Assembly (NCBI GenBank): GCA_026707545.1
Contig: JAPOWR010000001.1
Coordinates: 2,757,778-2,821,777, forward strand
DNA length: 64,000 nucleotides
Direction of reading: 5' to 3'
Source: Acidobacteriota bacterium
GTDB lineage: Bacteria > Acidobacteriota > Thermoanaerobaculia > Multivoradales > Multivoraceae
The translations under genes were made by a program, and so were the position numbers. Position 1 is the stretch's first letter. The number at the start of each line of letters is the position of its first letter. Shown here in pieces: positions 26,374-37,300 of this stretch. The notes beneath the pieces were generated by a model, which did not search any database, had not been told where the DNA came from, and saw only the letters and a list, made by a program, of their open reading frames with translations.

Positions 26374-28077
26374 CTATCGCTCCTCCAACGCGTACCGCAG
26401 GAGGAGCCAGCCGTCCGGGTCGATCCGGAGGCGCTCGAGCCGGGCCGGCACGGGCAGCGATGCGGCGGTGCGTTCGCCTTCGACGTCGACGCGGCCGTGA
26501 ACGGCGCGGCCGTCCTCCAGCACCGCCTCCACTTCCAGCGGCAACCGGTAGATCGTCGGTCCCGTCTGACGCACCCCGACCTCTATCGTCGATTCCGCGG
26601 CGTCGAACTCCCATTCGATCTGGAGCTCCGGCACGCCGGGCCGGCGGAGCCACTGGTCGAAGAACCAGTCGAGCTTCCGCCCCGAAACCTCCTCCATCAC
26701 CGCCGCGAAGTCGGCGGTCGAGGCATTGCGGTCCCGGAAGCGTTCGTAGTAGGTCCGCATTCCCTTCCAGAACGCACCGTCGCCGACTTCACCGCGGAGC
26801 ATGTGCAACACCCAGGCCGCCTTCTGGTACACGTTCGGGCTGAGCAGGCGCCGCGGATCGGGCACCGACTCCGGCACGATCACCGAGTCCGGCGCCTCCT
26901 CGACGTAACTCAGGACCCTCGTCCGGTTGCGGTCCATCTGCTCCAGGAAGCGCTCGCGGCCGTACGTCCACTCCAGGTAGCAGGCGGTCAGGTAGGTCGC
27001 GAAGCCCTCGCTGAGCCAGACGTGGGGCCAGTCGCTCTCGGTGACGGAATCGCCGAACCACTGGTGGGCGATCTCGTGCGCGATCAGGGTCTCGATGCCG
27101 CCTTCGCGGTCGACCGCATCCTCGTCGTAGAAGACGTTGCCGGCGTTCTCCAGACCGCCCCAGCGGGTCGTCGTCTGCACGTTGCCAAGCTTGACGTACG
27201 GGTAGTCGCCCAGCCGACGCTCGAACGTCCCCAGCACTCGCGCCGCCGGCGCGAAGGCCCTCAGCCCGGCTTCACGGTCCTGGGGATAGACCCAGATCTC
27301 GACGGGCACACCGTTGACCTCGGCTTGCCGGTGGCGAGCGAAGCGTGCGACGCCAACCGCCATCACCTTGGTCGCCACCGGCGCCCGGCTCCGCCACTCG
27401 GTCCGGCGCAGACCGCCGCCGAGATCGACGGCCTCGATGAAACCACCGGTGGCGATGACCTGGTAGTGCGAAGGCGCTGTCACCACGAACGCCACGGTCG
27501 CCTTGTCGGACGGGTGATCGACCACCGGCAGCCAGTGATGGGCCCGGTTCGGCCAGTTGTCGGCAAAGAAGGTGCGCTCGCCGTGCCGGTTCCGGCCGAT
27601 CGTGAAACCGTCGGCCGGGACGCCGCGGTACCGAACCTCGATGCGGTGTCGTTCACCGACCGCAGCTTCGCGGTCCAGGCTGACGAGGAGCCGGTCGTCC
27701 TGCTGCCGGAAACGAAGAGCCCGGCCAGGCTGAGGCGTTTCCGCAGCCGGGTCGGCGACCCTCGCCGAGGAAACGACCATGACACCGGCCGACCGCCCCT
27801 CACCCGCCTTCCCGTCCGCTTCCAGGCTGCTGCCTTCCACCAGATCATCGAGATCGAATGCGACCTCGGTGACCCCTCGCAGGATGCGAAAGGCGATCGT
27901 CGCCTTGGCTTCGATCTCGTCGGTCTGATCGGAAAGCTCGAGTTCGAAGCGGTAGTCCAGGACGTCGATCGCCGCTCCAGGCCGTTGCGCCAGCGTGGGC
28001 GCGGCGAGAGCCGCGGCCAGAAGGAGCGGCAGCGCCAGACGCACCGCAACGTGCCCCGGCCGGCCGGCCGAGGTCAC
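26374..28077 (-). CDS. Secreted M1-family metallo-aminopeptidase
   Basis: About 567 residues with an N-terminal signal peptide (LALPLLLAAALAAPTLAQ). The zinc site is HEIAHQWFGD with the third ligand Glu in WLSEGFATYL, and the substrate-recognition motif reads GGLENAG where classical enzymes have GAMEN. The beta-rich N-terminal domain precedes the catalytic domain. The protein stops shortly after the catalytic and a small beta domain, without the long C-terminal helical domain of aminopeptidase N. I chose the GTG at 28077 as the nearest start that leads into the signal peptide; a start further upstream would run into the aquaporin gene. It is 40 bp downstream of the aquaporin stop, separated by a hairpin. 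Confidence 0.85.
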   Translation of the reverse strand: MTSAGRPGHVAVRLALPLLLAAALAAPTLAQRPGAAIDVLDYRFELELSDQTDEIEAKATIAFRILRGVTEVAFDLDDLVEGSSLEADGKAGEGRSAGVMVVSSARVADPAAETPQPGRALRFRQQDDRLLVSLDREAAVGERHRIEVRYRGVPADGFTIGRNRHGERTFFADNWPNRAHHWLPVVDHPSDKATVAFVVTAPSHYQVIATGGFIEAVDLGGGLRRTEWRSRAPVATKVMAVGVARFARHRQAEVNGVPVEIWVYPQDREAGLRAFAPAARVLGTFERRLGDYPYVKLGNVQTTTRWGGLENAGNVFYDEDAVDREGGIETLIAHEIAHQWFGDSVTESDWPHVWLSEGFATYLTACYLEWTYGRERFLEQMDRNRTRVLSYVEEAPDSVIVPESVPDPRRLLSPNVYQKAAWVLHMLRGEVGDGAFWKGMRTYYERFRDRNASTADFAAVMEEVSGRKLDWFFDQWLRRPGVPELQIEWEFDAAESTIEVGVRQTGPTIYRLPLEVEAVLEDGRAVHGRVDVEGERTAASLPVPARLERLRIDPDGWLLLRYALEER

Positions 28078-28088
28078 GTGCGGTTTCA

Positions 28089-28110
28089 GACGCCGGCGTG
28101 CGCCGGCGTC
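28089..28110 (-). terminator. Perfect 10-bp inverted repeat between aquaporin and M1 peptidase genes
   Basis: GACGCCGGCG and CGCCGGCGTC are exact reverse complements separated by two bases. They sit just after the aquaporin stop on its strand and just before the M1 peptidase start. There is no T-tract, so it may attenuate or stabilise mRNA rather than terminate fully. Confidence 0.5.
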
Positions 28111-28117
28111 AGGAGTC

Positions 28118-28729
28118 TCAGTCGTTGAGGAACTTGTAGACGACCGCCGCCTCGGCGCCGCCAACGAGCGGTCCGACTCCGTACAACGCCAGCGTGTTGG
28201 CGTCGAAGCCGCCACCCGTGATCGCCTCCATGACCTGGGGACCGATACCGACTGCGGGGTTGATGGCACCACCGGATACACCGCCGGCAGCGTACACGGC
28301 CGCCGAAAGCGTAAAGCCGATGACCAGCCCGTTGGCCGGGTTGCCCTCCGATCGCGAGGACATCATGTTCAGCACAACCGTGACGAGAGCGAAGGTGAGC
28401 AGCGCCTCGGCAACCATGCCGTGCATGAGCGGATGCTCCGTCGGCATCGGCGCCGTGCTTCCGCCGACCAGGTAGCTATGGACGAGCCAACCAAGACAGG
28501 CGCCGACAAGCTGGGCCACCATGTACTGAACCATGTCGGCCACACCAAGCTTGCCGCGCATCCACGCAGCCAAGCTCACGGCCGGGTTGAAATGAGCACC
28601 GGACAGGTGTCCGCCGCTGTAGGTCATCACCGCCAGCATCAACCCGACGGCGATGGCGGCGTTGCCGGTTAGGGCCACAGCCATCATCAGGAACATCGTG
28701 CCGATGCACTCCATGAGCAGCTTGCGCAT
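28118..28729 (-). CDS. Aquaporin (MIP family channel)
   Basis: 203-residue six-helix channel. Both half-helix pore motifs are present: HFNPAVSLA near residue 47 and GGAINPAVGIG near residue 155. The short loops favour a water channel over a glycerol facilitator, but the pore-lining residues cannot be assigned safely by eye. The first helix begins at once after MRKLLMECIG. It is the upstream gene of a pair with the secreted M1 peptidase. The 153 bp between it and the divergent alcohol dehydrogenase gene must hold both promoters. Confidence 0.9.
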   Translation of the reverse strand: MRKLLMECIGTMFLMMAVALTGNAAIAVGLMLAVMTYSGGHLSGAHFNPAVSLAAWMRGKLGVADMVQYMVAQLVGACLGWLVHSYLVGGSTAPMPTEHPLMHGMVAEALLTFALVTVVLNMMSSRSEGNPANGLVIGFTLSAAVYAAGGVSGGAINPAVGIGPQVMEAITGGGFDANTLALYGVGPLVGGAEAAVVYKFLND

Positions 28730-28849
28730 GTGTCTCCCTCCCTAGGTTCTACTTCAGATCTCTTCCTCCTCGTTTACGCCTTGCCGGCGACCAACCCGGC
28801 CGCGCTTCAACGTAGATGGTAGCGTCCGAACATCCGGTCAGAACATTGA

Positions 28850-29992
<1,143 letters not shown>

Positions 29993-30015
29993 GGTCGGGT
30001 CGCCGTCCCGCGGCC

Positions 30016-30030
30016 AACCCGAGTCGGGTT
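30016..30030. terminator. Small inverted repeat between convergent adhC-like and infC genes
   Basis: AACCCGA and TCGGGTT flank a single base in the 43-bp gap between two convergent genes. In practice a 5-bp stem with a 5-base loop would form. Its position suits a bidirectional terminator, but the stem is short and no T-tract follows. Confidence 0.35.
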
Positions 30031-30035
30031 CGGTC

Positions 30036-30563
30036 TCAGTCCTCCTGCGCGACCGGATTCAGGACCATCGTCATCTGACGGCCCTCCAGGCCGGATCGCG
30101 TCTCGACCTCGCCCACACCCTCGATCGCGCTACTGACCTTGTCCAGAATGGCCGCGCCGAGTTCAGGCCGGCGGAGTTGCCGGTAGCGGAAGAAGATCGT
30201 CACCTTGACCTTCTTGCCCTCGCGCAGGAAGCGCAGCGCCCGGTCCGTCTTGATCTGGTAGTCGTGCGGGTCGATCGTGGGCCGGTACTTGACCTCCTTC
30301 AGGTCGATCGTCGCCGCCTTCTTCCGCGACTCCCGCTTCTTCTTCTCGCGCTCGAACTTGACCTTGCCCCAATCGAGGATGCGCACGACGGGCGGGTCCG
30401 CGTTGGGTCCCACCTCCACAAGATCGAGCCGCGCGTCCTGAGCGCGCGTCTTGGCCTGTTCCAAGGCGACGACACCGATCTGGGTGCCGTCCTGGTCGAT
30501 GAGCCGCACCGGGCTCCTCCGGATCCGGTGGTTGATGCGCGGCTCTCTAGATGGGGGTGCGAT
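30036..30563 (-). CDS. infC: Translation initiation factor IF-3 (ATC start)
   Basis: 175 residues read from the ATC at 30563. The N-terminal peptide then reads (M)IAPPSREPRINHRIRRSPV, which contains the conserved RIN..IR..pVRLID opening of IF3. The C-domain has KVKFEREKK, RPTIDPHDYQIK and a KVKVTIFFRYR-type strand. The first conventional start, a GTG at 30509, would remove this conserved opening. A Shine-Dalgarno AGGAG lies eight bases before the ATC. Rare AUU/AUC starts are a known hallmark of infC, used for autoregulation by IF3 itself. Unusually, neither thrS upstream nor rpmI-rplT downstream is present; the gene stands alone between a dehydrogenase and Ku. Confidence 0.92.
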   Translation of the reverse strand: MAPPSREPRINHRIRRSPVRLIDQDGTQIGVVALEQAKTRAQDARLDLVEVGPNADPPVVRILDWGKVKFEREKKKRESRKKAATIDLKEVKYRPTIDPHDYQIKTDRALRFLREGKKVKVTIFFRYRQLRRPELGAAILDKVSSAIEGVGEVETRSGLEGRQMTMVLNPVAQED

Positions 30564-30754
30564 CTTGGGGACTCCTGTGCGTTGACTGGTCGGTTCCGCT
30601 TCGGGCGGTCGAGATTCGCCCGCGACGAGTGAGACGAAGCGCTACCTTAGCCGCTCTCAGCCCGCCTGTGGGCGTGGATCCAGTGGATTGAACAGACGCG
30701 CTGGTGCCAGCGCCAACGCCCTCGTCGGGAGGGCCTCACTGACCGCGCCTTGTG

Positions 30755-31627
30755 TCAACCAACGGCGGCCCTGCGCGCCGGTTCGGCCTTGGCTCGACGT
30801 GCGTCCTTCCTGGACTTGCGGTCGGCCGCGCCGTCGCCTTCCTCGACATCGCCGTTCTTCGAGAGGCTCGCCTTGAGCGCCTCCATCAGGTCGATGATCT
30901 GCGCCTGGGGCGCCTCCGTCTCATCCTCTGCGACTTCGCGCCCGTCGATCTTGTTCTGGATGGCCTCCCACAGCCGCTTGCGCACTTCGTCGGTGTACTG
31001 GTAGGGCTGGAACTCGTCGTTGGCGATCTGCTCGATCAACTGCACCGCGAGTTCGAGCTCTCCCGGCTTGAGTTCCGTCTCGTCGCCCAGCGGGACCTCG
31101 TCGAAGGACTTCAGTTCGTCCTCGTACTTCAGCTGTTGCATCAGCAGTCCCGAAGCAAACGGGCGGAGCATCACGAGGTACTGCTTGCCGCGCGCGGCGT
31201 GCTTGGCCAGCGCCGAGCGCCCCGTCGTCCGCATCGCCTCGCTGAGCAGGCGATAGGCGCGCTCGCCGCCCTTCTCGGGACCCAGGTAGTACGACTTCTC
31301 GAAGTAGATCGGCTCGACTTCAGCCAGCGGCACGAACTCCGTGATCTCGATCGCCGGCGAGGCCTTCTCCTGGAGTTCCTTGATCTCCTCGTTGCTGAAG
31401 GTGACGTACTGCCCCTTGCCGAACTCGTAACCCTTGATCGTCTCCTTCCGCTCCACGAGGGCACCGGTACGAGGGTTGACCAACTGCTGCTTGACCCGCG
31501 TGTTGTCCGTCGGGTCCAGCATGTTGAAGCGGACGCCGCCTGAGGTCTCGGACGTCGAGTACAGCCTGACGGGAATGGAAACCAGGCCAAACGAGACGGT
31601 GCCGGTGCCGACGGAACGAGCAGGCAT
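30755..31627 (-). CDS. ku: Non-homologous end joining protein Ku
   Basis: 290-residue bacterial Ku homodimer subunit that binds DNA ends and recruits LigD. The start MPARSVGTGTVSFGLVSIPV is the typical opening. The core continues through KGYEFGKGQYVTFSNEEI and SALAKHAARGKQYLV to LKPGELELAVQLI. The C-terminal 40 residues are Lys/Arg/Glu-rich, as in Ku tails that contact DNA and ligase. It is divergent from ligD with 117 bp between the two starts, so both probably share a regulatory region. The frame is open upstream but that part is antisense to ligD. Confidence 0.93.
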   Translation of the reverse strand: MPARSVGTGTVSFGLVSIPVRLYSTSETSGGVRFNMLDPTDNTRVKQQLVNPRTGALVERKETIKGYEFGKGQYVTFSNEEIKELQEKASPAIEITEFVPLAEVEPIYFEKSYYLGPEKGGERAYRLLSEAMRTTGRSALAKHAARGKQYLVMLRPFASGLLMQQLKYEDELKSFDEVPLGDETELKPGELELAVQLIEQIANDEFQPYQYTDEVRKRLWEAIQNKIDGREVAEDETEAPQAQIIDLMEALKASLSKNGDVEEGDGAADRKSRKDARRAKAEPARRAAVG

Positions 31628-31744
31628 AGGCCGCAAATCATAGCACCGAAACCGGTTCGGCGGTTTCTCCGCAAGCTCTGTTGACGCCGAGGGCCGGGAG
31701 TTTCCATCCGCGTGCCGGGCTGCTTCTGGGAGAATGCGCACCTG

Positions 31745-34318
31745 ATGCCGCGCGGCAATCTCGAGGCCTACCGCCGCAAGCGAACCAGCGAAGCGACGCC
31801 CGAACCCTTCGGTCCCGCGAGGGGAACCGGCGCGGGCCGCTTCGTGGTCCAGAAGCACGCCGCACGGAGGGTCCACTTCGACCTGCGCCTGGAACTCGAG
31901 GGGACGCTCAAGAGCTGGGCCGTGCCCCGCGGCCCAAGCCTGGACCCGGAGATCAAGCGTCTGGCGGTCGCCACCGAGGACCACCCACTGGAGTACGCCG
32001 ACTTCGAAGGATCGATCCCCGCCGGCAACTACGGCGCCGGCGCGATGATCGTCTGGGACACCGGCCGCTGGAAACCGCTCGAGGACCCGGTCGCCGGTAT
32101 GGAGAGCGGCAAGCTGCTGTTCGAACTCCACGGTTACAAGCTGCGGGGCGTCTGGACCCTGTTTCGTACCGGCGGCAAGGGCAATCAGAACGACGGCAAT
32201 CAGTGGCTGCTGATGAAGAAGCCGGACGCCGCCGCCCGCGCGGACAGCGGCGACGGCGGTGATGACCTGCCGCCGGAGTCCGTGCTCTCGGGCCTGACCG
32301 TCGAGGAGCTGCGAGACGGTTGCGACCGGATCGAGGACGTACGCGCCGAGATCGCCGAATCGGCCGCGCGCCGTTGCCGGGTCGATCCCCGCACCCTGGC
32401 GCTGATGCTGGCGGTCACCGGTGATCGGCCCTTCTCACGCCACGGCTGGATCTACGAACTGAAGTACGACGGCTACCGGCTGGTGGCGGCCAAGGAGGGC
32501 GGCAGCGTCTTCCTGCGCTACCGGAAAGGCGGCGACGTGACCGCGCTCTACCCCGAGCTGACCCGCGCCCTGCACGCGCTGCCGGTGCAGTCCCTGATCC
32601 TGGACGGCGAGGTCACCGTCCTCGACGCCGGCGGGAGGCCAAGCTTCGCCAGACTGCAGACGCGGGCATTGCTCAGCCGGCCGGTCGACATCGAAGAGGC
32701 CGCGGTTCGCCGGCCCGCGACCCTGTTCGCCTTCGATCTCGTCGCCTTCGAAGGGCACGACCTGAGGTCGCTGCCGCTCCTGGAGCGCAAGACCCTCCTC
32801 GCGAAGGTCCTGCCGCCGGCCGGACCGCTCCGCTACTCCGACCACATCGAGGACCAGGGCGAAGCGTTCTTCGAGCAGGTGGTCGCCATGGGTCTCGAGG
32901 GCGCCATGGCCAAGGACGCCGCCTCCCGCTACGTCGGCCGCCGCTCGTCGTCCTGGGTCAAGCTGAGAACCGAGCGAACCGCCGACTTCGTGATCGTCGG
33001 CATGTCGCCACCCAAGGGCAGCCGGGTCGGCCTCGGCTCGCTCCACCTGGCGGTCTGGGATGCGGAGGCCGGCGAGCTGGTCTACTCCGGGCGCGTGGGC
33101 ACGGGGTTCAGCGACGCGATCCTGACGGAACTCGCGGAGCGTCTGTCGGCGATCCGGCGCGAGGCTCCTCCGTGTCGAGCGCCGGCCGGCGAGGACGAAG
33201 CGGCAGGGGGCGAGCTGACCGACGACCACCTCATGGACGGGCGCATCGAGGACCAGACCTGGGTCGAGCCGAACGACGAACTGATCTGCGAGGTCCGGTA
33301 CAAGGAATGGACGCCCCACGGCTTGCTCCGGCATCCCGTCTTCCTGCGCCTGCGCGACGACAAGCCGATCGAGGACTGCGTGCGACGTGCCGGACCGCGC
33401 GGCGCCGGCGACACGCCGCCGGCGCCGCCGAAGCGGCGGGTCGAGATCACGAACGAATCCAAGGTCTTCTGGCCGGACGAGGGCTACACGAAGGGCGACC
33501 TGATCGACTTCTACGCCGCGATCGCCGACTCGATGCAGCCCTACCTCAGCGACCGCCCGCTGGTGATGACCCGCTACCCAGACGGGATCGAGGGGAAGTC
33601 CTTCTTCCAGAAGAACGCGCCCGACTTCGCCCCGGACTGGCTGCACACGGTCCGGTTGACCAGCCCGCGGACGGAGAGGGAGGTCGAGTACTTCGTCTGC
33701 CAGAACAGGGAGAGCCTGATCTACGTGGCCAACCTGGCGGCGATCGTCCTCCATGTCTGGTCCAGCCGACTGCACGAGCTGGGTCAACCGGACTGGTGCA
33801 TCCTCGACCTCGACCCGAAGGACGCGCCGTTCGAGGACGTGATCGAGATCGCCCTCGCCATCCGCCGCCTGTGCAGGCAGATCAAGCTTCCCAGCTTCGT
33901 CAAGACCAGCGGCTCGAGCGGCCTCCACGTCCTCCTGCCCCTCGGCGGAGCTTGCACCTACGAGCAGTCCCGGAGCCTCGGCCAGTTGATTGCCCAGATC
34001 ATCTGCCGGCAACTGCCGGAGATCGCGACCGTCACCCGCAACCCCGAACGCCGCGGAGGCAAGGTCTACCTCGACTTCGTCCAGAACGGCCACGGCCGGC
34101 TACTCGTCGCCCCGTTCAGCGTCCGCCCCCTTCCCGCCGCTCCCGTGTCGACACCGCTCCGCTGGTCCGAGGTCAAACCGGGGCTCGACCTGCGCGATCA
34201 CAACATCCGGACCGTGCCGGAACGCCTCAAGAAGCTGAAGACCGACCCGCTGCGCGGCGTCCTGAAGGAGCAGCCCGACCTGCTGGCGGCGCTGAGTCGA
34301 CTGAGCGAACTGGTGTAG
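31745..34318 (+). CDS. ligD: Multifunctional DNA ligase D (phosphoesterase-ligase-polymerase)
   Basis: 857-residue NHEJ enzyme with the domain order phosphoesterase, ligase, polymerase, as in Pseudomonas LigD. The 3'-phosphoesterase domain (about 25-160) has HAARRVHFDLRLELEG. The ATP-dependent ligase domain has the nucleotidyl Lys240 in ELKYDGYR, then LILDGEVTV, and LEGAMAKDAASRYVGRRSSS with WVKLR. The polymerase/primase domain (from about residue 565) has WCILDLDPKDAPF, supplying the catalytic Asp pair, and SGSSGLHVLLPL. The ATG at 31745 leads into MPRGNLEAYRRKR. It is divergent from ku. Confidence 0.95.
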   Translation: MPRGNLEAYRRKRTSEATPEPFGPARGTGAGRFVVQKHAARRVHFDLRLELEGTLKSWAVPRGPSLDPEIKRLAVATEDHPLEYADFEGSIPAGNYGAGAMIVWDTGRWKPLEDPVAGMESGKLLFELHGYKLRGVWTLFRTGGKGNQNDGNQWLLMKKPDAAARADSGDGGDDLPPESVLSGLTVEELRDGCDRIEDVRAEIAESAARRCRVDPRTLALMLAVTGDRPFSRHGWIYELKYDGYRLVAAKEGGSVFLRYRKGGDVTALYPELTRALHALPVQSLILDGEVTVLDAGGRPSFARLQTRALLSRPVDIEEAAVRRPATLFAFDLVAFEGHDLRSLPLLERKTLLAKVLPPAGPLRYSDHIEDQGEAFFEQVVAMGLEGAMAKDAASRYVGRRSSSWVKLRTERTADFVIVGMSPPKGSRVGLGSLHLAVWDAEAGELVYSGRVGTGFSDAILTELAERLSAIRREAPPCRAPAGEDEAAGGELTDDHLMDGRIEDQTWVEPNDELICEVRYKEWTPHGLLRHPVFLRLRDDKPIEDCVRRAGPRGAGDTPPAPPKRRVEITNESKVFWPDEGYTKGDLIDFYAAIADSMQPYLSDRPLVMTRYPDGIEGKSFFQKNAPDFAPDWLHTVRLTSPRTEREVEYFVCQNRESLIYVANLAAIVLHVWSSRLHELGQPDWCILDLDPKDAPFEDVIEIALAIRRLCRQIKLPSFVKTSGSSGLHVLLPLGGACTYEQSRSLGQLIAQIICRQLPEIATVTRNPERRGGKVYLDFVQNGHGRLLVAPFSVRPLPAAPVSTPLRWSEVKPGLDLRDHNIRTVPERLKKLKTDPLRGVLKEQPDLLAALSRLSELV

Positions 34319-34352
34319 GAGCCCGTACGCGGTCGCAGAGCGCTTTCGGACA

Positions 34353-37300
34353 TCAAAACTGCAGCCGCACCCCGGCCCGGACGCGCCGGCTGTCCTGGAA
34401 GACCGCCGGCAGCGTCTGGCGAAGGTCGGGCCTCGCTCCCTGAACGGCGGCCGCCGCGAGCAGGTCGGACTTGCCGGGACCGATCAGGATCGGATCGAGG
34501 AACGCGAGCGGCCAGAGCTGGTTCGCGGCGTCCTGGTCGAAGACATTCAGCGCCTCGGCGAAGAAGGCGAGTCTCCGATGCTCGGAGCGCAGTGGGATGC
34601 GGTAGGTCAGAGCGAGGTCCGCACGCTTCAGATCCGCACTCTTCACCGGCATCTCCGGGGCCGGTGGCAACGGCGCGAGTCCTGCGCTGACAATGCGTTT
34701 CGTCTCGTCGACCCGCACGGCCAGAGTCCGGGGAACGTAAGCGGCACCGGTGCGGAAGCGGTAGACGAGGGCCATCATCCAGCGAGCGCCCGGCGTCAGC
34801 ACCAGCCAGCCCGAGAACTGGTGCTCCCGGTCGGGGCTCAGGCGTCGAGCTTCCTCGGTGACGTCGAACACGTCACACGGCACGGGCGAGGAGCAGAGGT
34901 CGAGCGCCGCGACCGCCGGGTGGGCGGCCCCTGGACCCGCTGCCTCCAGTCCGAGGCCGCCGGCCTCGTGATTGCCGGTCAGCCGGCTCAGGAGGTAGCT
35001 AAAGTGGATTCGCCAGGACGGCCTACCGACGTTCGCGTTGAGTTCGGCGCCCCACCAGTCCTGTCGCAACCGGGGCAGACCTGCACTCGCGTCTCCCCAG
35101 GGATCGACCCCGGCGCCCCGCCCCGGCGTCAGCAGCGTCGGGACGACCGTGCCACCTTCCATCACGGGCACCAGCCGTACTCCGTCGCGCAGCTGGCGAC
35201 GGGCGAGTCGTGCGGAGATCGTGACGTCCGGCAGGAACTGGTATCTCGTTCCCAACTGAACCTCCCGCACTCTCCCGGGGCGCAGGTCGGGGTCTACGGC
35301 AGCATGCTCGAAGACCAGGGCTGAACCCGAATAGTCGGCCGCCTGCAGAACCGCCACTCCGTCGATGCCTGCCAATCCGGCCATGGGACGGAACACGTCG
35401 ATGTGCGACCAGGCAGCACCGCCGTAGAACTTCCACTTACCGCGCCCGGTGACATCCCAAACGAAGCCAAGCCGCGGTTCCGTACGATGATCAAAGCCCA
35501 GCTCGATGGGCCCGGTCGACTCTTCCTCGGCGCGCAATCCGAGATGCAGGGTCAAGCGCCGGTCGAACGCACCGGGTAGGCGCCAGGCGTCCTGCACGTA
35601 GAGGGCCCGTTTCTCCTGCCGCAACGCGGCCGCTCCGACAGGCGCGGCGCTCCAGTCCGGCATGCGGCCTCCCGGAACGCGCAGCAACCGCCCTGGATGA
35701 TCGAAACGCAGCAGTTGCAGGGAGCCGCGGGCGGTCTGAACACCGACCTCCAGCGTGTGGTCGAACAGGAAGAACGATGGTTCGACGGCCCAGTTCCGGC
35801 GCGCCGCCGACCGCCTCACCGGTCCCGCGGCCCGAGAGGACAGCGAGCCCGCGGCGAGATCACCTTCAGGCGCCAGGAAGTAGGCGCCCGCGTCCTGCCA
35901 GGGATCGGCGCGGTCACGCAGGTCGGAACGGCCGCCGAACACGCGGAGCCAGAGTCGATCCGTGATTCCCCACTCCACGTTCAAGCTCGTCGTCTGGTGG
36001 CTCGAAAGGCTGCTCTCTCCGCCATCCGCGTCGGGGAGGACCATCAGCGCCGGCCGGCGGCCGTCGAGCTCCGTGGCTCCCGAGTGGTGCTTCAGACTCA
36101 GGTTGCTGGCCGATCCGGCCCACCAGTCCAGCTTGCCCACCGACAGATCCGTCGTCTCCTGCCAGGTCAACGGCGCCCCGGCCAGGAACAGATCGAAGAC
36201 GCCCCGCGCGCGCCCCACGGAATGGCCGCCAAACGCACGCGCCCGCTCGTCGCGAAGGGGTCCGCCAACGAAGGCGTACGCCTCTTCGCCGGAGATGCTC
36301 CTGGTATCGGTGCCACCGAAGGAAGCCTGCTCGCCCGTGATCTGGCGCAGGGCGGGTCTCCGGGCACTGTCGAGCGGTTCGACCGCCGACAGACCGCCGT
36401 TGACTCGCCAGGCAGTGTCACCGGTACGGGTGATCAGGTCGATGTGGGGGCCGGCCAGGGCCGCAGCGAAGTCCATTGTCCGCACACGCACCTGATCGAC
36501 CCAGTGCGCGTCGACCGCGGTCACGTTGCGCGTATCGATCGCCGTCTCCTGCCCGTCGATCCGATAGTTGGCGAGCCCGGGCGGCCAGCCGTTGACCGCC
36601 AGACCACCGGCAACGGCGTCCAGACCGCCGGCGAGATCCAGGTTCACCGCCGCCGTCGAGCCCGGCAGTTCGCGCAGGTCGCCTCCGGCCAGCACGTTGC
36701 CGTCGCTGCCGGTCACCACGTCGAGCAACGGCGACGAGACGAGGTCGAGACTCGAGGCGCCGCCCGCGCGAAGATCGAAGTCGACCCGCAGGACCCCCGC
36801 CGTGACCAGGATCAGGTTCTCTACCGCGGAGGTGACAAAGCCCTCGGCGCTCGCCTCCACGCTGTACCTGCCGGGCGGTAGTCCGGGAGCCCGGTAGCTG
36901 CCGCCCACACCTACATGCACGATCCTTGGGCTGTACAACTGCGCGCCGGTGATTCGCAGTTCCGCGCCGGGCAGGGGTGCACCGGTCTCTTCGTGCCGCA
37001 CCTGGCCGTTGATCTCGCCGTTCAACTGGGCATGCGCCGGTCGCGGCGGGGCCAGCATCGAGACCGCGACCGCCAGGACGACCACCGCCGAGATCGCAGG
37101 CGCAGTCGCCAGCCGGCCCGGTTCACGCCTGGGCAGGAACAGCGAGGCACAGGCGGATACCAGCCCGACGACAGCACCGGCCTGCAGCACAGCGGCCAGT
37201 TCGAAACGGTCGGCGAGCGCTCCGATCCCCCACATGGCGATGCCGCCGGTCGCGAAGAGGAAGCCGAGGGCAGTGCCCGACGCCAGACCCCTGCGCCAGG

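Noticed and set aside
30036..30509. GTG start for infC
   Set aside because: The conserved IF3 opening with RIN..IR lies upstream in the same frame, with a ribosome-binding site placed for ATC at 30563.
31628..32131. Long N-terminal extension of Ku
   Set aside because: The extension is antisense to ligD and unrelated to Ku, whose family start is at 31627.
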